Shown one piece after another: positions 50,640 through 64,000 of a stretch of DNA of 64,000 bases. The first letter of the stretch is position 1, and the number at the start of each line of letters is the position of its first letter. The stretch spans positions 1 through 64,000 of the forward strand of contig CAUYLG010063104.1 of the NCBI GenBank assembly GCA_963573385.1, given 5' to 3'. Source of the DNA: Cacajao melanocephalus. Taxonomy: Eukaryota; Chordata; Mammalia; Primates; Pitheciidae. The notes beneath the pieces are model-generated. The model worked only from the letters and a program-made list of their open reading frames with translations, made no database searches and had not been told where the DNA came from. The position numbers and the translations under genes were made by a program.

Positions 50640-52050
50640 ACATTGATTTTTTTTAATTGTGAAAAATGCATATGTGAGATGTACCCTCTTAACAATTTTT
50701 TTTTATGGTGAAAAGACATACATATATTTAGAATTAGCTGGACTCAGTTTAGATGATCCCAATTTTGTTGGCAACATCCAAAGCATTGTAATTAGGAGGC
50801 AGTTGAACACATGCCTTCTTCTCTCCATCAGGCCAAATCAGGGTGTTGACCTTGGCCTCATCAATGTCACAGAGTTTCTTCACAGCCTGTTTGACGTGCT
50901 GCTTTTTGGCTTTAACATCCACAACGAACACTAGTGTGTTGTCTTCTATCTTCATGGCAGACTCAGTGGTTGGCGGAAACTTGATGATAGCATAGTGGTC
51001 AAGCTTGTTTCTCCTGGGGGCGCTCTTCCGAGGATATTTGGGCTGCCTCTGGAGTCGCAGTGTCTTGGGCCGCTGGAAAGTGGGTGATGTGCAGATCTTC
51101 TTTTTTTTGTGGCTATGCACACCTTTCGACACTGCCTTCTTGGCCTTTAAAGCCTTCGCTTTGGCTTTGGCTTTGGCTTTAGGTGGGGCAGGAGCTTCCT
51201 TCCTTACTTTCCGTGCCATCTTGTGAAAAGCCTTCTTAACAAAATTTTAAGTGTACATGATTGTTACCTATATGCACGTTGATGTACAGCATATCTCTAG
51301 AAGTGTCTCATCTTGCATGACTGAAATCCTATATCCACCAAACCGCAACTAATGTTCCTCTCTCCAAAAACACCATTCTAGTTTCTGTTTCTATGAGTTT
51401 GACTCCCTTAGATGCCTCATGTAAGAAGAATCCTGCAGTGTTGTTTTTTTGAGATGGGCTTATTTCACTTAGCATAATGTCGTCCAAATTCTTGTTGCAG
51501 CATGCGACAGGATTTCCTTCTCTTTTTAAGACCTTCATTTATAGGTCAGTTATGTGGAAGACAGAGTAATTTCTCCATAGAAACAATGTTATAAATAATA
51601 GCAGATATTACAGGACAGTCCACCCAAAAGCTGAATAATATGCCATTGTGTGTATATACCAAATTTTCTTTATCTATTCATCTACTGGTAGACATTCAGT
51701 TTTTTTCTACCTCTTGGCTGTTGTGAATAACACAGCAATGAATACAGGAAGTACAAACATGTTTTCAAGATCCTGTTTTGAATTCTTTTGGATAAATACC
51801 AGAAATGGTATTGCTAGATCATATAACAGTTCAATTTTTAATTTTTTGGAGGAACTTCCATACTGTTTTCCATACAGCTGCAGCATTTTACATTCCCACC
51901 AACAGTGTACACATGTTCAAATTTCTCTATATCCTCATCAACACTTATTTTATGTATTTTTGGTAATGGCCATCATAACAAGTGTGAGGTGATATCTCAC
52001 TATAGTTTTGACTTCCATTTCTCTGATGATTAGTGACACTGGGGATCTTG
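50640..52050 (-). repeat. L1M 3' half interrupted by a retrocopy
   Basis: Antisense L1 text in order: AGATGGGCTTATTTCACTTA, TGAATAATATGCCATTGTG, CTTGGCTGTTGTGAATAAC, CATTCCCACCAACAGTGTAC and GTGAGGTGATATCTCAC. The RPL23A retrocopy and a short unmatched segment near 51,541-51,635 interrupt it. Confidence 0.85.
50697..51225 (-). pseudogene. RPL23A processed retrocopy with an intact open frame
   Basis: RPL23A is the 60S ribosomal protein uL23. The minus-strand frame 51,219-50,749 has 156 codons, the parent's length, from ATG in GATGGCACGG to the GIGII-type C-terminus ([11 protein letters not shown]). There are no introns, and a 3' poly(A) begins near 50,708 after the parental-looking 3'UTR. TCTTAACAA at 50,687-50,695 and 51,234-51,242 is the likely target duplication. 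The copy differs from the parent by many substitutions (for example MARKVRKE for MAPKAKKE), an expanded Lys-Ala repeat and small in-frame losses, yet has no stop or frameshift. It is most likely a non-functional pseudogene in an L1. Expression cannot be judged here. Confidence 0.95.
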
Positions 52051-52065
52051 TATATGTGGTTTTGT

Positions 52066-52355
<290 letters not shown>

Positions 52356-52365
52356 TGAAATCTAG

Positions 52366-52690
52366 GCCAGGCATGGTGGCTCACACTTGTAATCCCAGCA
52401 CTTTGGGAAGCTGAGGTGAGAGGATCGCTTGAGCCAGAAGTTTGATACCAGCCTGGGCACATTGGCAACCTCCCCTCAAAAAAAACAAAAAAAGCCAGAT
52501 ACGGTGGCACATGTCTGTAGTCCCAGCTACTTGGGTTGGGGGCTGAGGTGGAGGATCACTTGAATCTGGGAAGTCGAGGCTATAGTGAGCCATGTTTGTG
52601 CCACTATACTCCAGCCGGGGCAACAGGACAAGACCTTATCTCAACAACAACAACAACAAAAGAAAAAGGAAAAAAAAAAAAAAAAAGAAA
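52366..52690 (+). repeat. Alu, arm of a close inverted pair
   Basis: Begins about 28 bp after the reverse copy. It has a CAA-repeat then poly(A) tail, and GAAATCTAG(G/A) occurs at both ends (52,357 and 52,687), a likely target duplication. Confidence 0.9.
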
Positions 52691-52839
52691 TCTAGACACC
52701 CCAATTTGACCTCTGTGAATAGAGGATAAGGGGTTCAAAGGGTTTTAGGTATGTTGACCTGACGGCATGGTTTTCCTGTGTGGGCCCTGGCTTACGTCTT
52801 TTTTCCCCAGGACCTACTTTCAGTTTCAAAAGTGTCCTC

Positions 52840-53045
52840 ATTTGGACACAAAGACATACAGAGTGACATAATGGACTTTGGGGACAGGGTTGGGGGTAGT
52901 GGGATGGGGAAGGGATAAAAGACTATATGAGTACAGTGTACACTGCTTGGGGGACAGGTGCACTAAAATCTCAAAATTCACCACGAAGGAACTCATCCAT
53001 GTAACCAAAAAACACCTGTACCCAAAAAACTATTGAAAATTTTTA
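52840..53045 (+). repeat. L1 3'UTR end, primate-type
   Basis: AGTGACATAATGGACTTTGG, GGGATGGGGAAGGGATAAAA and ACCTGTACCCAAAAAACTAT follow the L1P 3'UTR layout. Confidence 0.8.
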
Positions 53046-53697
53046 AAGTGTCCTCACTTGGGCAATAAAGTATAAAGCTGTACACTCTAGTTACAGCCAT
53101 CCTGGCCTAGTGTTTTTTAAGATCAGTAAAGACCTGTACCTTAACAGTAGGAGTTGGGAAACAAAGGGGGTCAGTATCATTTACAGAACTTCTCTCAGGA
53201 AGCATCTCTAGTCCAATATGAGTGAAGCTTTGAGGGCCCTATTGAACTTCAGATATCCTGTTCAGATCTTCTTTTGTGACTCAGACCCCTGTAGTTCCCC
53301 CTACTCCCACACCCCTAAAATATCACCTCAAAACACAGGGCATAAGAAAGGAAATAAAGCGAAACATTTCATCACAATTGGGCTCCCCTGAGATATAAGA
53401 GCATATAAGGTCATTTTAGGATAGGAAGAACGAAACTTCTCAAAGAGTCAAATTTACTCAGAAAAGCTGGAAGGCAGGACAGCAGTTTTGCAACCACATG
53501 ACATAATTTGGCTGATGTTGTAAATAGGGATTGCTACACAACAAAATGATTCCTCAATGACAAGTCTCAAGATGAAATCCAGTTGCCAACGTGACTTCAA
53601 ATGGTTTGGTATTAAGAATAATGAAAAGATAGAATAAAATAGTGATTTTTAAGGAGACTGAGAAATATTTATCTAAAAAATGAAGTGTTTTGAGAGA

Positions 53698-53698
<1 letters not shown>
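53046..53698. other. Unique non-coding stretch
   Basis: Nothing recognised. Confidence 0.45.
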
Positions 53699-53742
<44 letters not shown>

Positions 53743-53743
53743 T
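53699..53743. repeat. TG dinucleotide microsatellite
   Basis: About 17 uninterrupted TG units, then TATGTGTG. Confidence 0.97.
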
Positions 53744-54652
<909 letters not shown>

Positions 54653-54670
54653 ATAGTTTTAAATAACTTT

Positions 54671-55300
<630 letters not shown>

Positions 55301-55735
55301 TATGTGCATATTTCTAATGTACTTTTAAAAATAAACACACAAAAATTTTTAATCTCTTCCTTGGATTACCTAAAGTCATCTTTAGGTCATTCACTCTACA
55401 GGAATGACCATAATAAAGAATGCTCAAAGATGTCATCATACGAGGGACTGAGTAGCTTTCCCTGTAGGTAAATGCAGGTAATTCTGACTGAGTCTATCAA
55501 GGAGGCCTATTTAGAAGAACTGGCATTTGAGCAGGTTTAAAAACATATCTAAGTCTGTAATATTTCAAAGAACTAAAGGAACATGACAAAATGATAAGAT
55601 TTGACAAAGCTTGGCAATGAGTTCACAGATGTCTCTTCTTTGCATGCTTGAAATATTTCACAGTAACAACAATTAAAGTATCTCTAGGATTTGGAAAAGA
55701 GAAAAGAATTCTAAGTAGATGAGAAAGTATGAGTG
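55301..55735. other. Unique non-coding stretch
   Basis: Nothing recognised. Confidence 0.45.
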
Positions 55736-56036
55736 CCGGGCACGGTGGCTCACGCCTGTAATCCCAGCACTTTGGGAGATCAAGGTGGGCAGATGGCTTA
55801 AGCTCAGGAGTTCAAGATCAGCCTGGGCATCAAAGCGAGATCCCATCTCTACAAAAATACGAAAATTAGCCAGGCATGGTGGCATGCACCTGTGGTCCCA
55901 GCTACTCAGGAGGCTGAGGTGAGAGGATGGTTTGAGCCTGGGAAGCAGAGGTTGCAGTGAGTCGCGATCATGCTACTGCACTCCAGCAGGGGCAACAAAG
56001 CCAGATCATTTTTAAAAAAAAAAAAAAAAAAAAAAT
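55736..56036 (+). repeat. Alu
   Basis: Dimer with an A21 tail. Confidence 0.92.
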
Positions 56037-56487
56037 TCTGAGCAAAAGCACAGAATCCTGAAATTCAGGGCTGGGTATGTGGTCCTATTAAAGGCGAGTG
56101 CTAGAAAATAAGGCTGGAAAGGTAAGATAAAGTCAGATCATGCAGGACCTAAGTGGTCCTAACTAACTGAGAGGGCTGTGGTGGTGGGGAATCCCTGCAG
56201 ATTTCTGATGAGTTAGATGATACGATCAGAGCAGGAAATTATAAATAGAACTCTAGGAGAATTTTACAGGATTGGGAGGGCCCAAAGTTGAAAGGATCTT
56301 ATTAATAATGATTCAGATGAAAATAATGATCTCCCTATGCCCCCTAACATCTTGATTTCTTCCCTTGTTCTGCTTTTATTTAAAACAAAACCAAACCAAA
56401 CCCCTAAAACCATACATTTCCACAGGGAAGTCACAATTTCTCCTTTCCACACCAGATTCTTTGTAGTCTTGTCCAATTATAATTGTA
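56037..56487. repeat. Diverged ancient repeat
   Basis: AGTCAGATCATGCAGGACCT and TGATGAGTTAGATGATACGA are typical of an old mammalian interspersed repeat. Family unassigned. Confidence 0.45.
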
Positions 56488-56690
56488 GATAAAGGGTTGG
56501 TAAACCTTTCCTGTAATAGGCCAGATAGCAAATATTTTAGACTTTGTAGGCCATACAGACTCTGTTGCAGGTACTAAACTCTGTAATTGCAGCAAGAAAA
56601 GCAGATCCAGAAAATACACAATGAATGGGCATGGCTGTATTCCTGTAAAACTTCATAGATACTGTTAAATTTCAGATGATTTTCATGTGT
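56488..56690 (+). mobile_element. hAT-type MER element, copy 2
   Basis: CTGTAATAGGCCAGATAGCA, TTTTAGACTTTGTAGGCCAT and GAATGGGCATGGCTGTATTC are the same family as 24,718-24,950. The 3' third is missing. Confidence 0.7.
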
Positions 56691-56829
56691 CATAAAATAT
56701 ATTTCTTTCATTTTTTTTCAACAATTAAAACATGTAAAAAAGCATTCTTAGCTTTCAAGCTATATAAAAATAGTCTGCAGACTATGGAAATGCAAAACAA
56801 AACCACAGCGAGACACAGCTTCTCCCTAG

Positions 56830-57178
56830 GATGTCTATATAAAAAAGATGGATAAGTGTTAGCAAGAATATGGAGAACGAGAACCTTCATACATTACTCC
56901 TGGGAATGTAAAATGCTACAGTTGCCTCAGAAAAGTTTGGTAGCTCCTCAAACAGTTGAACATAGTTACCATATGCTCAGGCAATTCCACTTCTAGGTAT
57001 GTATCAAGAGAAATGAAAACATGCCAACACAAAAACTTGTACAGGAATATTCATAGCACATTATTCATAATAGCCAAAAAGTGGAAACAACCCACATATC
57101 CATCAACTGATAATAAATAATAAATAATAAACAAAATGTGGCCTAGCCGTATAATGGACTATTATTTGGCAATAAGAA
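56830..57178 (+). repeat. L1 fragment, 3' end of ORF2
   Basis: TAAGTGTTAGCAAGAATATGG through TATCCATCAACTGATAATAA to GACTATTATTTGGCAATAAG. A TAAA-type slippage run sits at 57,108-57,131. Confidence 0.88.
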
Positions 57179-58035
57179 ATTAAGCATTCTAGCCAGAGCA
57201 ATCAGAAAAGAGAAAGAAATAAAGAGCATCCAAATCAGTAAAGACGGAGTCAAACTCTTGCTGTTTGCCAATGATATAATCATATACCTAGAAAACCCCA
57301 AACACTCCTCCAAAAAGCTCCTAGATTTGATTAATGAATTCAGTAAAGTTTCAGGATACAAAATCAATGTACTCAAATCAGTAGCCCTGCACCAATAGCA
57401 ACCGAGCTAAGAATCAAGAACTCACCCCTTTTATAATAGTTGCAAAAAATACAAATAAATAAAGTAAAATACTTAGGAATATACCTGCCAAGGAGGTGTA
57501 AGACCTCTACAAGCAAAACTACAAAACACTGCTGAAAGAAATCATAGACGACACAAACAAATGGAAACACATGCCATGCTCACAGATGGGTAGAATCAAT
57601 ATTGTGAAAATGACCACACTGCCAAAAGCAATCTACAAATTCAGTGCAATTCCCATCAAAATATCACTATCATTCATCACAGAATTGGAAAAAAAAATCC
57701 TAAAATTCATATGAACCCCCAAAAGAGCCCACATAGCCAAAGCAAGACTAAGCAAAAAGAACAAATCTGGAGACATCATATTTCCCAACTCCAAACTATA
57801 TTATCAGGCTATAGTCACCAAAACAGCATGATACTGGTGTAAAGATAGGCACAGAGACCAATGAAACAGCATAGAGAACCTAGAAATAGAGCCAAACACT
57901 TACAGCCAACTGGTTTCTAAGCAAACAAAAACATAAAGTGGGGAAAAGACACTCTATTCAACAAATGGTGCTGGGATAATTGGCAAGCTACATGTAGGGG
58001 AATGAAACTGGATCCTCATCTCTCACCTTTTACAA
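57179..58035 (+). repeat. L1 fragment, ORF2 reverse-transcriptase region
   Basis: Begins abruptly at AGCATTCTAGCCAGAGCAAT, upstream in L1 order of the fragment before it, so two L1 pieces are joined. The frame around 57,255-57,295 reads [15 protein letters not shown]. The conserved FADD of the polymerase site is FAND, a lost catalytic aspartate. Further stops follow, so this is a dead copy. Confidence 0.9.
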
Positions 58036-58049
58036 AATCAACTCAAGCA

Positions 58050-58140
58050 GCTGGATGCGGTGGCTCACACCTGTAATCTCAGCACTTTGGAAAGCTGAGG
58101 CGAGTGGATCACTTGAGGTCAGGAGTTTGAGACCAGCCTG
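58050..58140 (+). repeat. 3'-truncated Alu fragment
   Basis: Only the first ~90 bp of a left arm, stopping at GACCAGCCTGACTGGG. Confidence 0.82.
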
Positions 58141-58475
58141 ACTGGGTGGCCTATACACAACAAATATTTGTTTCTCACAGTTTTGAGGAACTGCAAGGGA
58201 AGTTCAAGATCAAGGCACTGGCAGATTTGGTGTCTGGTGAGGGCCTGCTTCCTGGTTCATAGACGGCTGTCCTCTCGCTGTGTCTTCATATAGCAGAAGT
58301 GGCCAGGGAGGTCTCTGGAGTCTCTGATATAAGGGCACTAATACCATTTGTGAGGGCTTTGCCCACATGAACTAATCACCTCTTGAAGGCCACACCTCCA
58401 AATACAAGCACATTGGGGGTCACGTTTCAACATATGAATTTTGGGGAGACATAAACATTCAGTCTACAGCAGCTA
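58141..58475 (-). repeat. MaLR-type LTR (MLT1/MST-like)
   Basis: TTTGGTGTCTGGTGAGGGCC, CGCTGTGTCTTCATATAGC, GAACTAATCACCTCTTGAAG and TATGAATTTTGGGGAGACAT are the reverse of the MaLR LTR order. Confidence 0.68.
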
Positions 58476-59185
<710 letters not shown>

Positions 59186-59402
59186 TAGTAAGATGAAGTT
59201 GACCCTTCTTTCATCTGCTTCTTTCCATAATGAAATAGTATACTTTATCATCATGAATTAGTCTTGAATCAGAGTCCTATGCTCCATGAAAGGCCATTTC
59301 ACCACTTCCTCTAGGCAGAATACAGCCAAACTCATCCCGGACTGAACTATTAAGTCCTATGAGTTCTATCTACAGCACAGTTAAAAAACATCCCATCCAC
59401 TT

Positions 59403-59520
59403 TTTTTTTTTTTTTTTTTTTTAAAGAAATGGGGATCTCACCATGTTGCACAGGCTAGACCTAAACTTCTGGCCTCATGATCCTCCTGCCTCAGCCTTCT
59501 GAGTAGCTGGGGCAGGTGTG
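59403..59520 (-). repeat. Partial Alu
   Basis: Reverse monomer with a T21 tract. Confidence 0.78.
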
Positions 59521-59589
59521 TTCCAGCAAAAGCTTTTGTATGCATCTCCCTGAATTTTTAATTTCCTCGTTGTTATTTAAATAATCAAA

Positions 59590-60060
59590 TCTGATAATAT
59601 TCTTTCCTTATTTAAGCCTTTCAATAGCTTTTCTATTTTTCTTAGGATTAATTCCAAAATACCTGGCCTATGGTGGCACTGCACGTACTGGTCCCTACCT
59701 ACCTCACCTGAAGTCACTCTACCTGTGGCTTGCAATGTTCCCGCCACATTGGTCTTCTCTTTTTATCTTGAAATGCCAAGCCCCTTCACACCTCCATTTT
59801 ACGTGCTGTGACCTCGTGCCTGAAACACATAAACCTCCACCGGGTTTATGTGCACTTAGGTCCACAAAACTGAGCTTTCTCCTTAAGGCTATTTCTGATC
59901 CTACCATATTATATACTTGCAGTTATTACCTTAGTTATTTATGTTTGTATTTAATTAATGTTACCTAAATTAGACTATAAGCTCCATGAAGCAGGGTCAT
60001 GTATTATATGTTTACCACTGTATCTCTTCACCTAACCCAGGATCTGGCTCATAGTATTGG
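59590..60060. repeat. L2 element
   Basis: TTATTTAAGCCTTTCAATAG, GGATTAATTCCAAAATACC, TGGCTTGCAATGTTCCCGCC and TATAAGCTCCATGAAGCAGG follow the L2 3' consensus order. Confidence 0.75.
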
Positions 60061-60088
60061 GTTCTTTTTCTCATAGTACTGGATCTCC

Positions 60089-60162
60089 TTTTTCAAAATA
60101 TTTGTTTGTGATTGAAAACAATTCAAAAGGTGTTTTCAATCACAGACGAATATTTTGAAAGA
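60089..60162. other. 31-bp inverted repeat with 12-base loop
   Basis: Arm 60,089-60,119 (TTTTTCAAAATATTTG then TTTGTGATTGAAAAC) pairs with 60,132-60,162 (GTTTTCAATCACAGAC then GAATATTTTGAAAGA). Of 31 positions, 28 are Watson-Crick, and the three others are T/G, which become G-U wobbles in a + strand RNA. The loop is AATTCAAAAGGT. No transposon ends are seen around it. Confidence 0.92.
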
Positions 60163-60201
60163 GAAGATCAATTAGAACAAGACAACTATGAAATTACCTT
60201 A

Positions 60202-61540
<1,339 letters not shown>

Positions 61541-61925
61541 ATGACCAGGAGATTCAAAGTTTTATGAGAGTTAGAAGGAGAAAAGGCTCATAATCTTACT
61601 GAGACGATCACTAACATTTTTATGAAGGAGGCAGCATTTGAGATGAGGCTTTAAAAATAGTAATATATTCACAGTCTAAAATATGAGAGAAGATCATTTC
61701 AGAGAGTGGGTATGGCAACCGCAAAGGTACAGAAGTGGGAAAGCAGGAGAGATTTTTAGGAAACTCAATAGTTATTTTGCCAGAGTAGAAAGGGTGTAGG
61801 TTTGAGAAGAAGGGCAGTGGGAACTACTACTAGAATGGTAGGTAGGAGTCAGATTGTGAAAAGCCTTTTATTCATTCATTCAACTAATATTCACCGAGCC
61901 CTTGTGCCTGGCATTGTGCTAGACT
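61541..61925. repeat. Diverged ancient repeat
   Basis: GGAGGCAGCATTTGAGATGA, CATTTCAGAGAGTGGGTATG, then TTCATTCATTCAACTAATAT. Old L2/MIR-like wording, family unassigned. Confidence 0.5.
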
Positions 61926-61956
61926 CAGTGGGCAAAACAAAAACAAAAAAATAGGA

Positions 61957-62095
61957 GCCAGGCATGGCAGCACACACTTGTACTCCCAGCTACTTGGGTG
62001 GCTGTGGTAGGAGGATATAGCTTGAGCCCAAGAGTGCCAGACCAGCCTGGGTAACACTGTGAGAACCCATCTCACACTCCCTGACACACTCCCCA
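61957..62095 (+). repeat. Alu monomer
   Basis: Single diverged arm ending in ACACTCCCTGACACACTCCC instead of an A tail. Confidence 0.78.
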
Positions 62096-62209
62096 AAACA
62101 GATAGGAGTCTTGAATGCAACCATACCAACTATGCATTCGTAGATTTCCTCAACCAGAACCCAAACATTCTTTTCTTAAATTAAGTCATATTTTTTGTCT
62201 GCTCCCCAA

Positions 62210-62503
62210 CATTTTTTTTTGAGACAAGGTCTTACATTGTCACCCAGGTTGGAGTGCAGTGTCATGATCTTGGCTCACTGAAGCCTCAACCTCCCAGGTT
62301 CAACTTATCCTCCCACCTCAGCCACCCAACTAGCTGGAACTACAGGTGCATGCCACCATGCCCGGCTGATTTTTGTATTTTTAGTAGAGGCAGGGTTTTG
62401 CCATGTTGGCCAGGCTGGTCTTGAACTCCTGAGTTCAGGCAATCCAACTGCCTTGGCCTCCCAAAGTGCTCGAATTACAGGCGCCTGCTACTACACCTGG
62501 CCT
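62210..62503 (-). repeat. Alu
   Basis: Reverse dimer with a short T9 head. Confidence 0.9.
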
Positions 62504-63601
62504 TGCCCTGCAATTTTCATAAATTAGTCAAATTTATCAGTGGTGGTAGTCTGAGTACATGTGAAGAGAAATGCCTTCTCCCTGTCTTACAAGGTTCAAA
62601 AGCAATTTTGAAGAAAGAAAGAAACACATTTGCAACCAATTATACTTTCAAGTTACATTCTAGTTTCAAGAAACTAGGTCAGATTCCTTAGCAGGTTTGG
62701 AAGGATTTAACTCATTCCTTTCTGGGAACAGTGCCTTCTATAACTTGTTCTGCCCAGAGGCTGGCCCTGCTCAGTTTATCCCAGGGAGGGTAACAACACA
62801 GTGATGATCCTGTCCCAGTGGCTGATCCATCAGACTGGCCAAATTTGAACTTGAGCAACTGGAAGCAACTGCTAAAGAATTTCAAGGACAAATTCTTGCA
62901 GCTGTTTTCAGCCTTGAACATGACTAGAATATCAATCCATAAGATGGAGGTGGCACACCTTGAGGATCTGTTGAAACTACAGGAACCCAGATCTTAAAGC
63001 AGCAAATATGGGCACGCTGACTATTAAAATAAGAGGTTGTGTCTACGTTTAAACTCTTTTAAAAAGAAATGTGAAATAACAAACATTAAAAATAGAAATG
63101 GAAGTAACTGAAATGCAGGGCAATTATATAGCTGACAATTAAAATGAAATGTAAGAATACATTAGGGAAAATACCATAATAAAAGATTATCATTAACTCA
63201 AGGAGTTATAATAAGGAGGCTTCCCAGGCTGAGTGTTAATTGGGTATAAGGTGGAGGCAAGAGCTTAAAAAGCTTTCTCAGTTTGAAGCCCAAGTGGTGG
63301 AACTCCTTGTCCTCAGGGTTTTAACTCAGGCCTGACAGTAAACACTTCAAGAACTGCTGCCAAACTTGTCACTGTAAGTCCTCACACAAAGCTTCTGGGC
63401 TTTCAATATCCTCATTGATGAATGTGAATTTACTTGCTATTTTACTTACCACTTACATATCAGTCTTCTAGTAATACAGTGTCTCAGAGTACCTAACCAC
63501 CATCCTGTTACCCTCTCAACCTAAAATCCAGATTGGGCCAGACTAACCAGGAAAATGGCCTACTTTTGATTCCTCCAAATGTAGAAGCCATATCCTTTTT
63601 C
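62504..63601. other. Unique non-coding stretch
   Basis: About 1.1 kb with no repeat or exon recognised. Confidence 0.45.
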
Positions 63602-63885
63602 TTTTTTTTTGAGACAGGATCTCACTGGAGCGCAGTGGCACCATTTATCATAGCTCACTGCAGCCTCAAACTCCTAAGCTCAAGTGATCATCCTACCTTA
63701 GCCTCCCAGTAGCTAGAACTATAGGCATATGCCATCATGCCCAGCTAATTAAAATAATTTTTTTTTTTGTAGAGACAGGGTATCACTATGTTGCCCAGGT
63801 TGGTCTGGAACTCTTGGCCTCAAGTGATCCTCCTCCCTCAGACTCCCAAAGTGCAAGGGATTATAGGTGTAAGCTACCACACCCC
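63602..63885 (-). repeat. Alu, J-like
   Basis: Diverged reverse dimer, missing the CTGTTGCCCAGG block (CTCACTGGAGCGCAG). Confidence 0.87.
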
Positions 63886-63963
63886 ACTGGAGCCATTTCT
63901 TACAATCAAATTCTGAGTGACTCTCTCTCTCTGGCTTAGAAAGGAAGACACAGCAGAAATACC

Positions 63964-64000
63964 TTTTTTTTTTTTTTGAGAGACAGGGTCTCACTCTGTT
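63964..64000 (-). repeat. Alu cut by the window end
   Basis: T tract and GAGACAGGGTCTCACTCTG only. Confidence 0.9.

Overview
This is primate nuclear DNA. The window is packed with Alu elements (about 75 full or partial copies on both strands), with L1, L2, hAT/MER5-like, Tigger-like and MaLR-type relics. It carries short mammalian exons with GT/AG borders in long introns. I see no bacterial, phage or CRISPR-like content and no new multi-gene system. The first 33 bases match the Illumina TruSeq universal adapter at 29 of 33 positions, so position 1 is the raw end of an assembled contig.

Region 1 (about 34-15,100, + strand) is part of PPARA, the fatty-acid-sensing nuclear receptor. Three consecutive coding exons of 161, 139 and 203 bp encode the end of the A/B region, both zinc fingers and the hinge. 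Phases are correct and the DNA-binding domain is intact. Several residues differ from the human protein as I remember it, which suggests a non-human primate or a diverged copy. The introns hold Alus, a GGAA array beside a roughly 700-bp minisatellite, a small 28-bp minisatellite and a roughly 1-kb CA-rich array (15,111-16,088).

Region 2 (about 16,100-21,600) is intronic. The PPARA ligand-binding exons never appear. Instead, six exons of a different gene follow on the same strand (21,597-43,961). Their phases join perfectly into the last ~215 residues of a leucine-rich, helical protein that I cannot name. Either the contig is chimeric, or a real rearrangement joins PPARA intron 6 to this gene.

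Region 3 (43,962-44,760) looks like a tail-to-tail gene junction. The + strand 3'UTR with its AATAAA ends near 44,160. A possible minus-strand terminal exon and 3'UTR ends near 44,180.

Region 4 (44,760-64,000) has no recognised functional gene. It contains an RPL23A retrocopy with a full-length open frame inside an old L1, nested L1 and MaLR relics, many Alus (two with internal tandem duplications), and a near-perfect 31-bp hairpin at 60,089-60,162.
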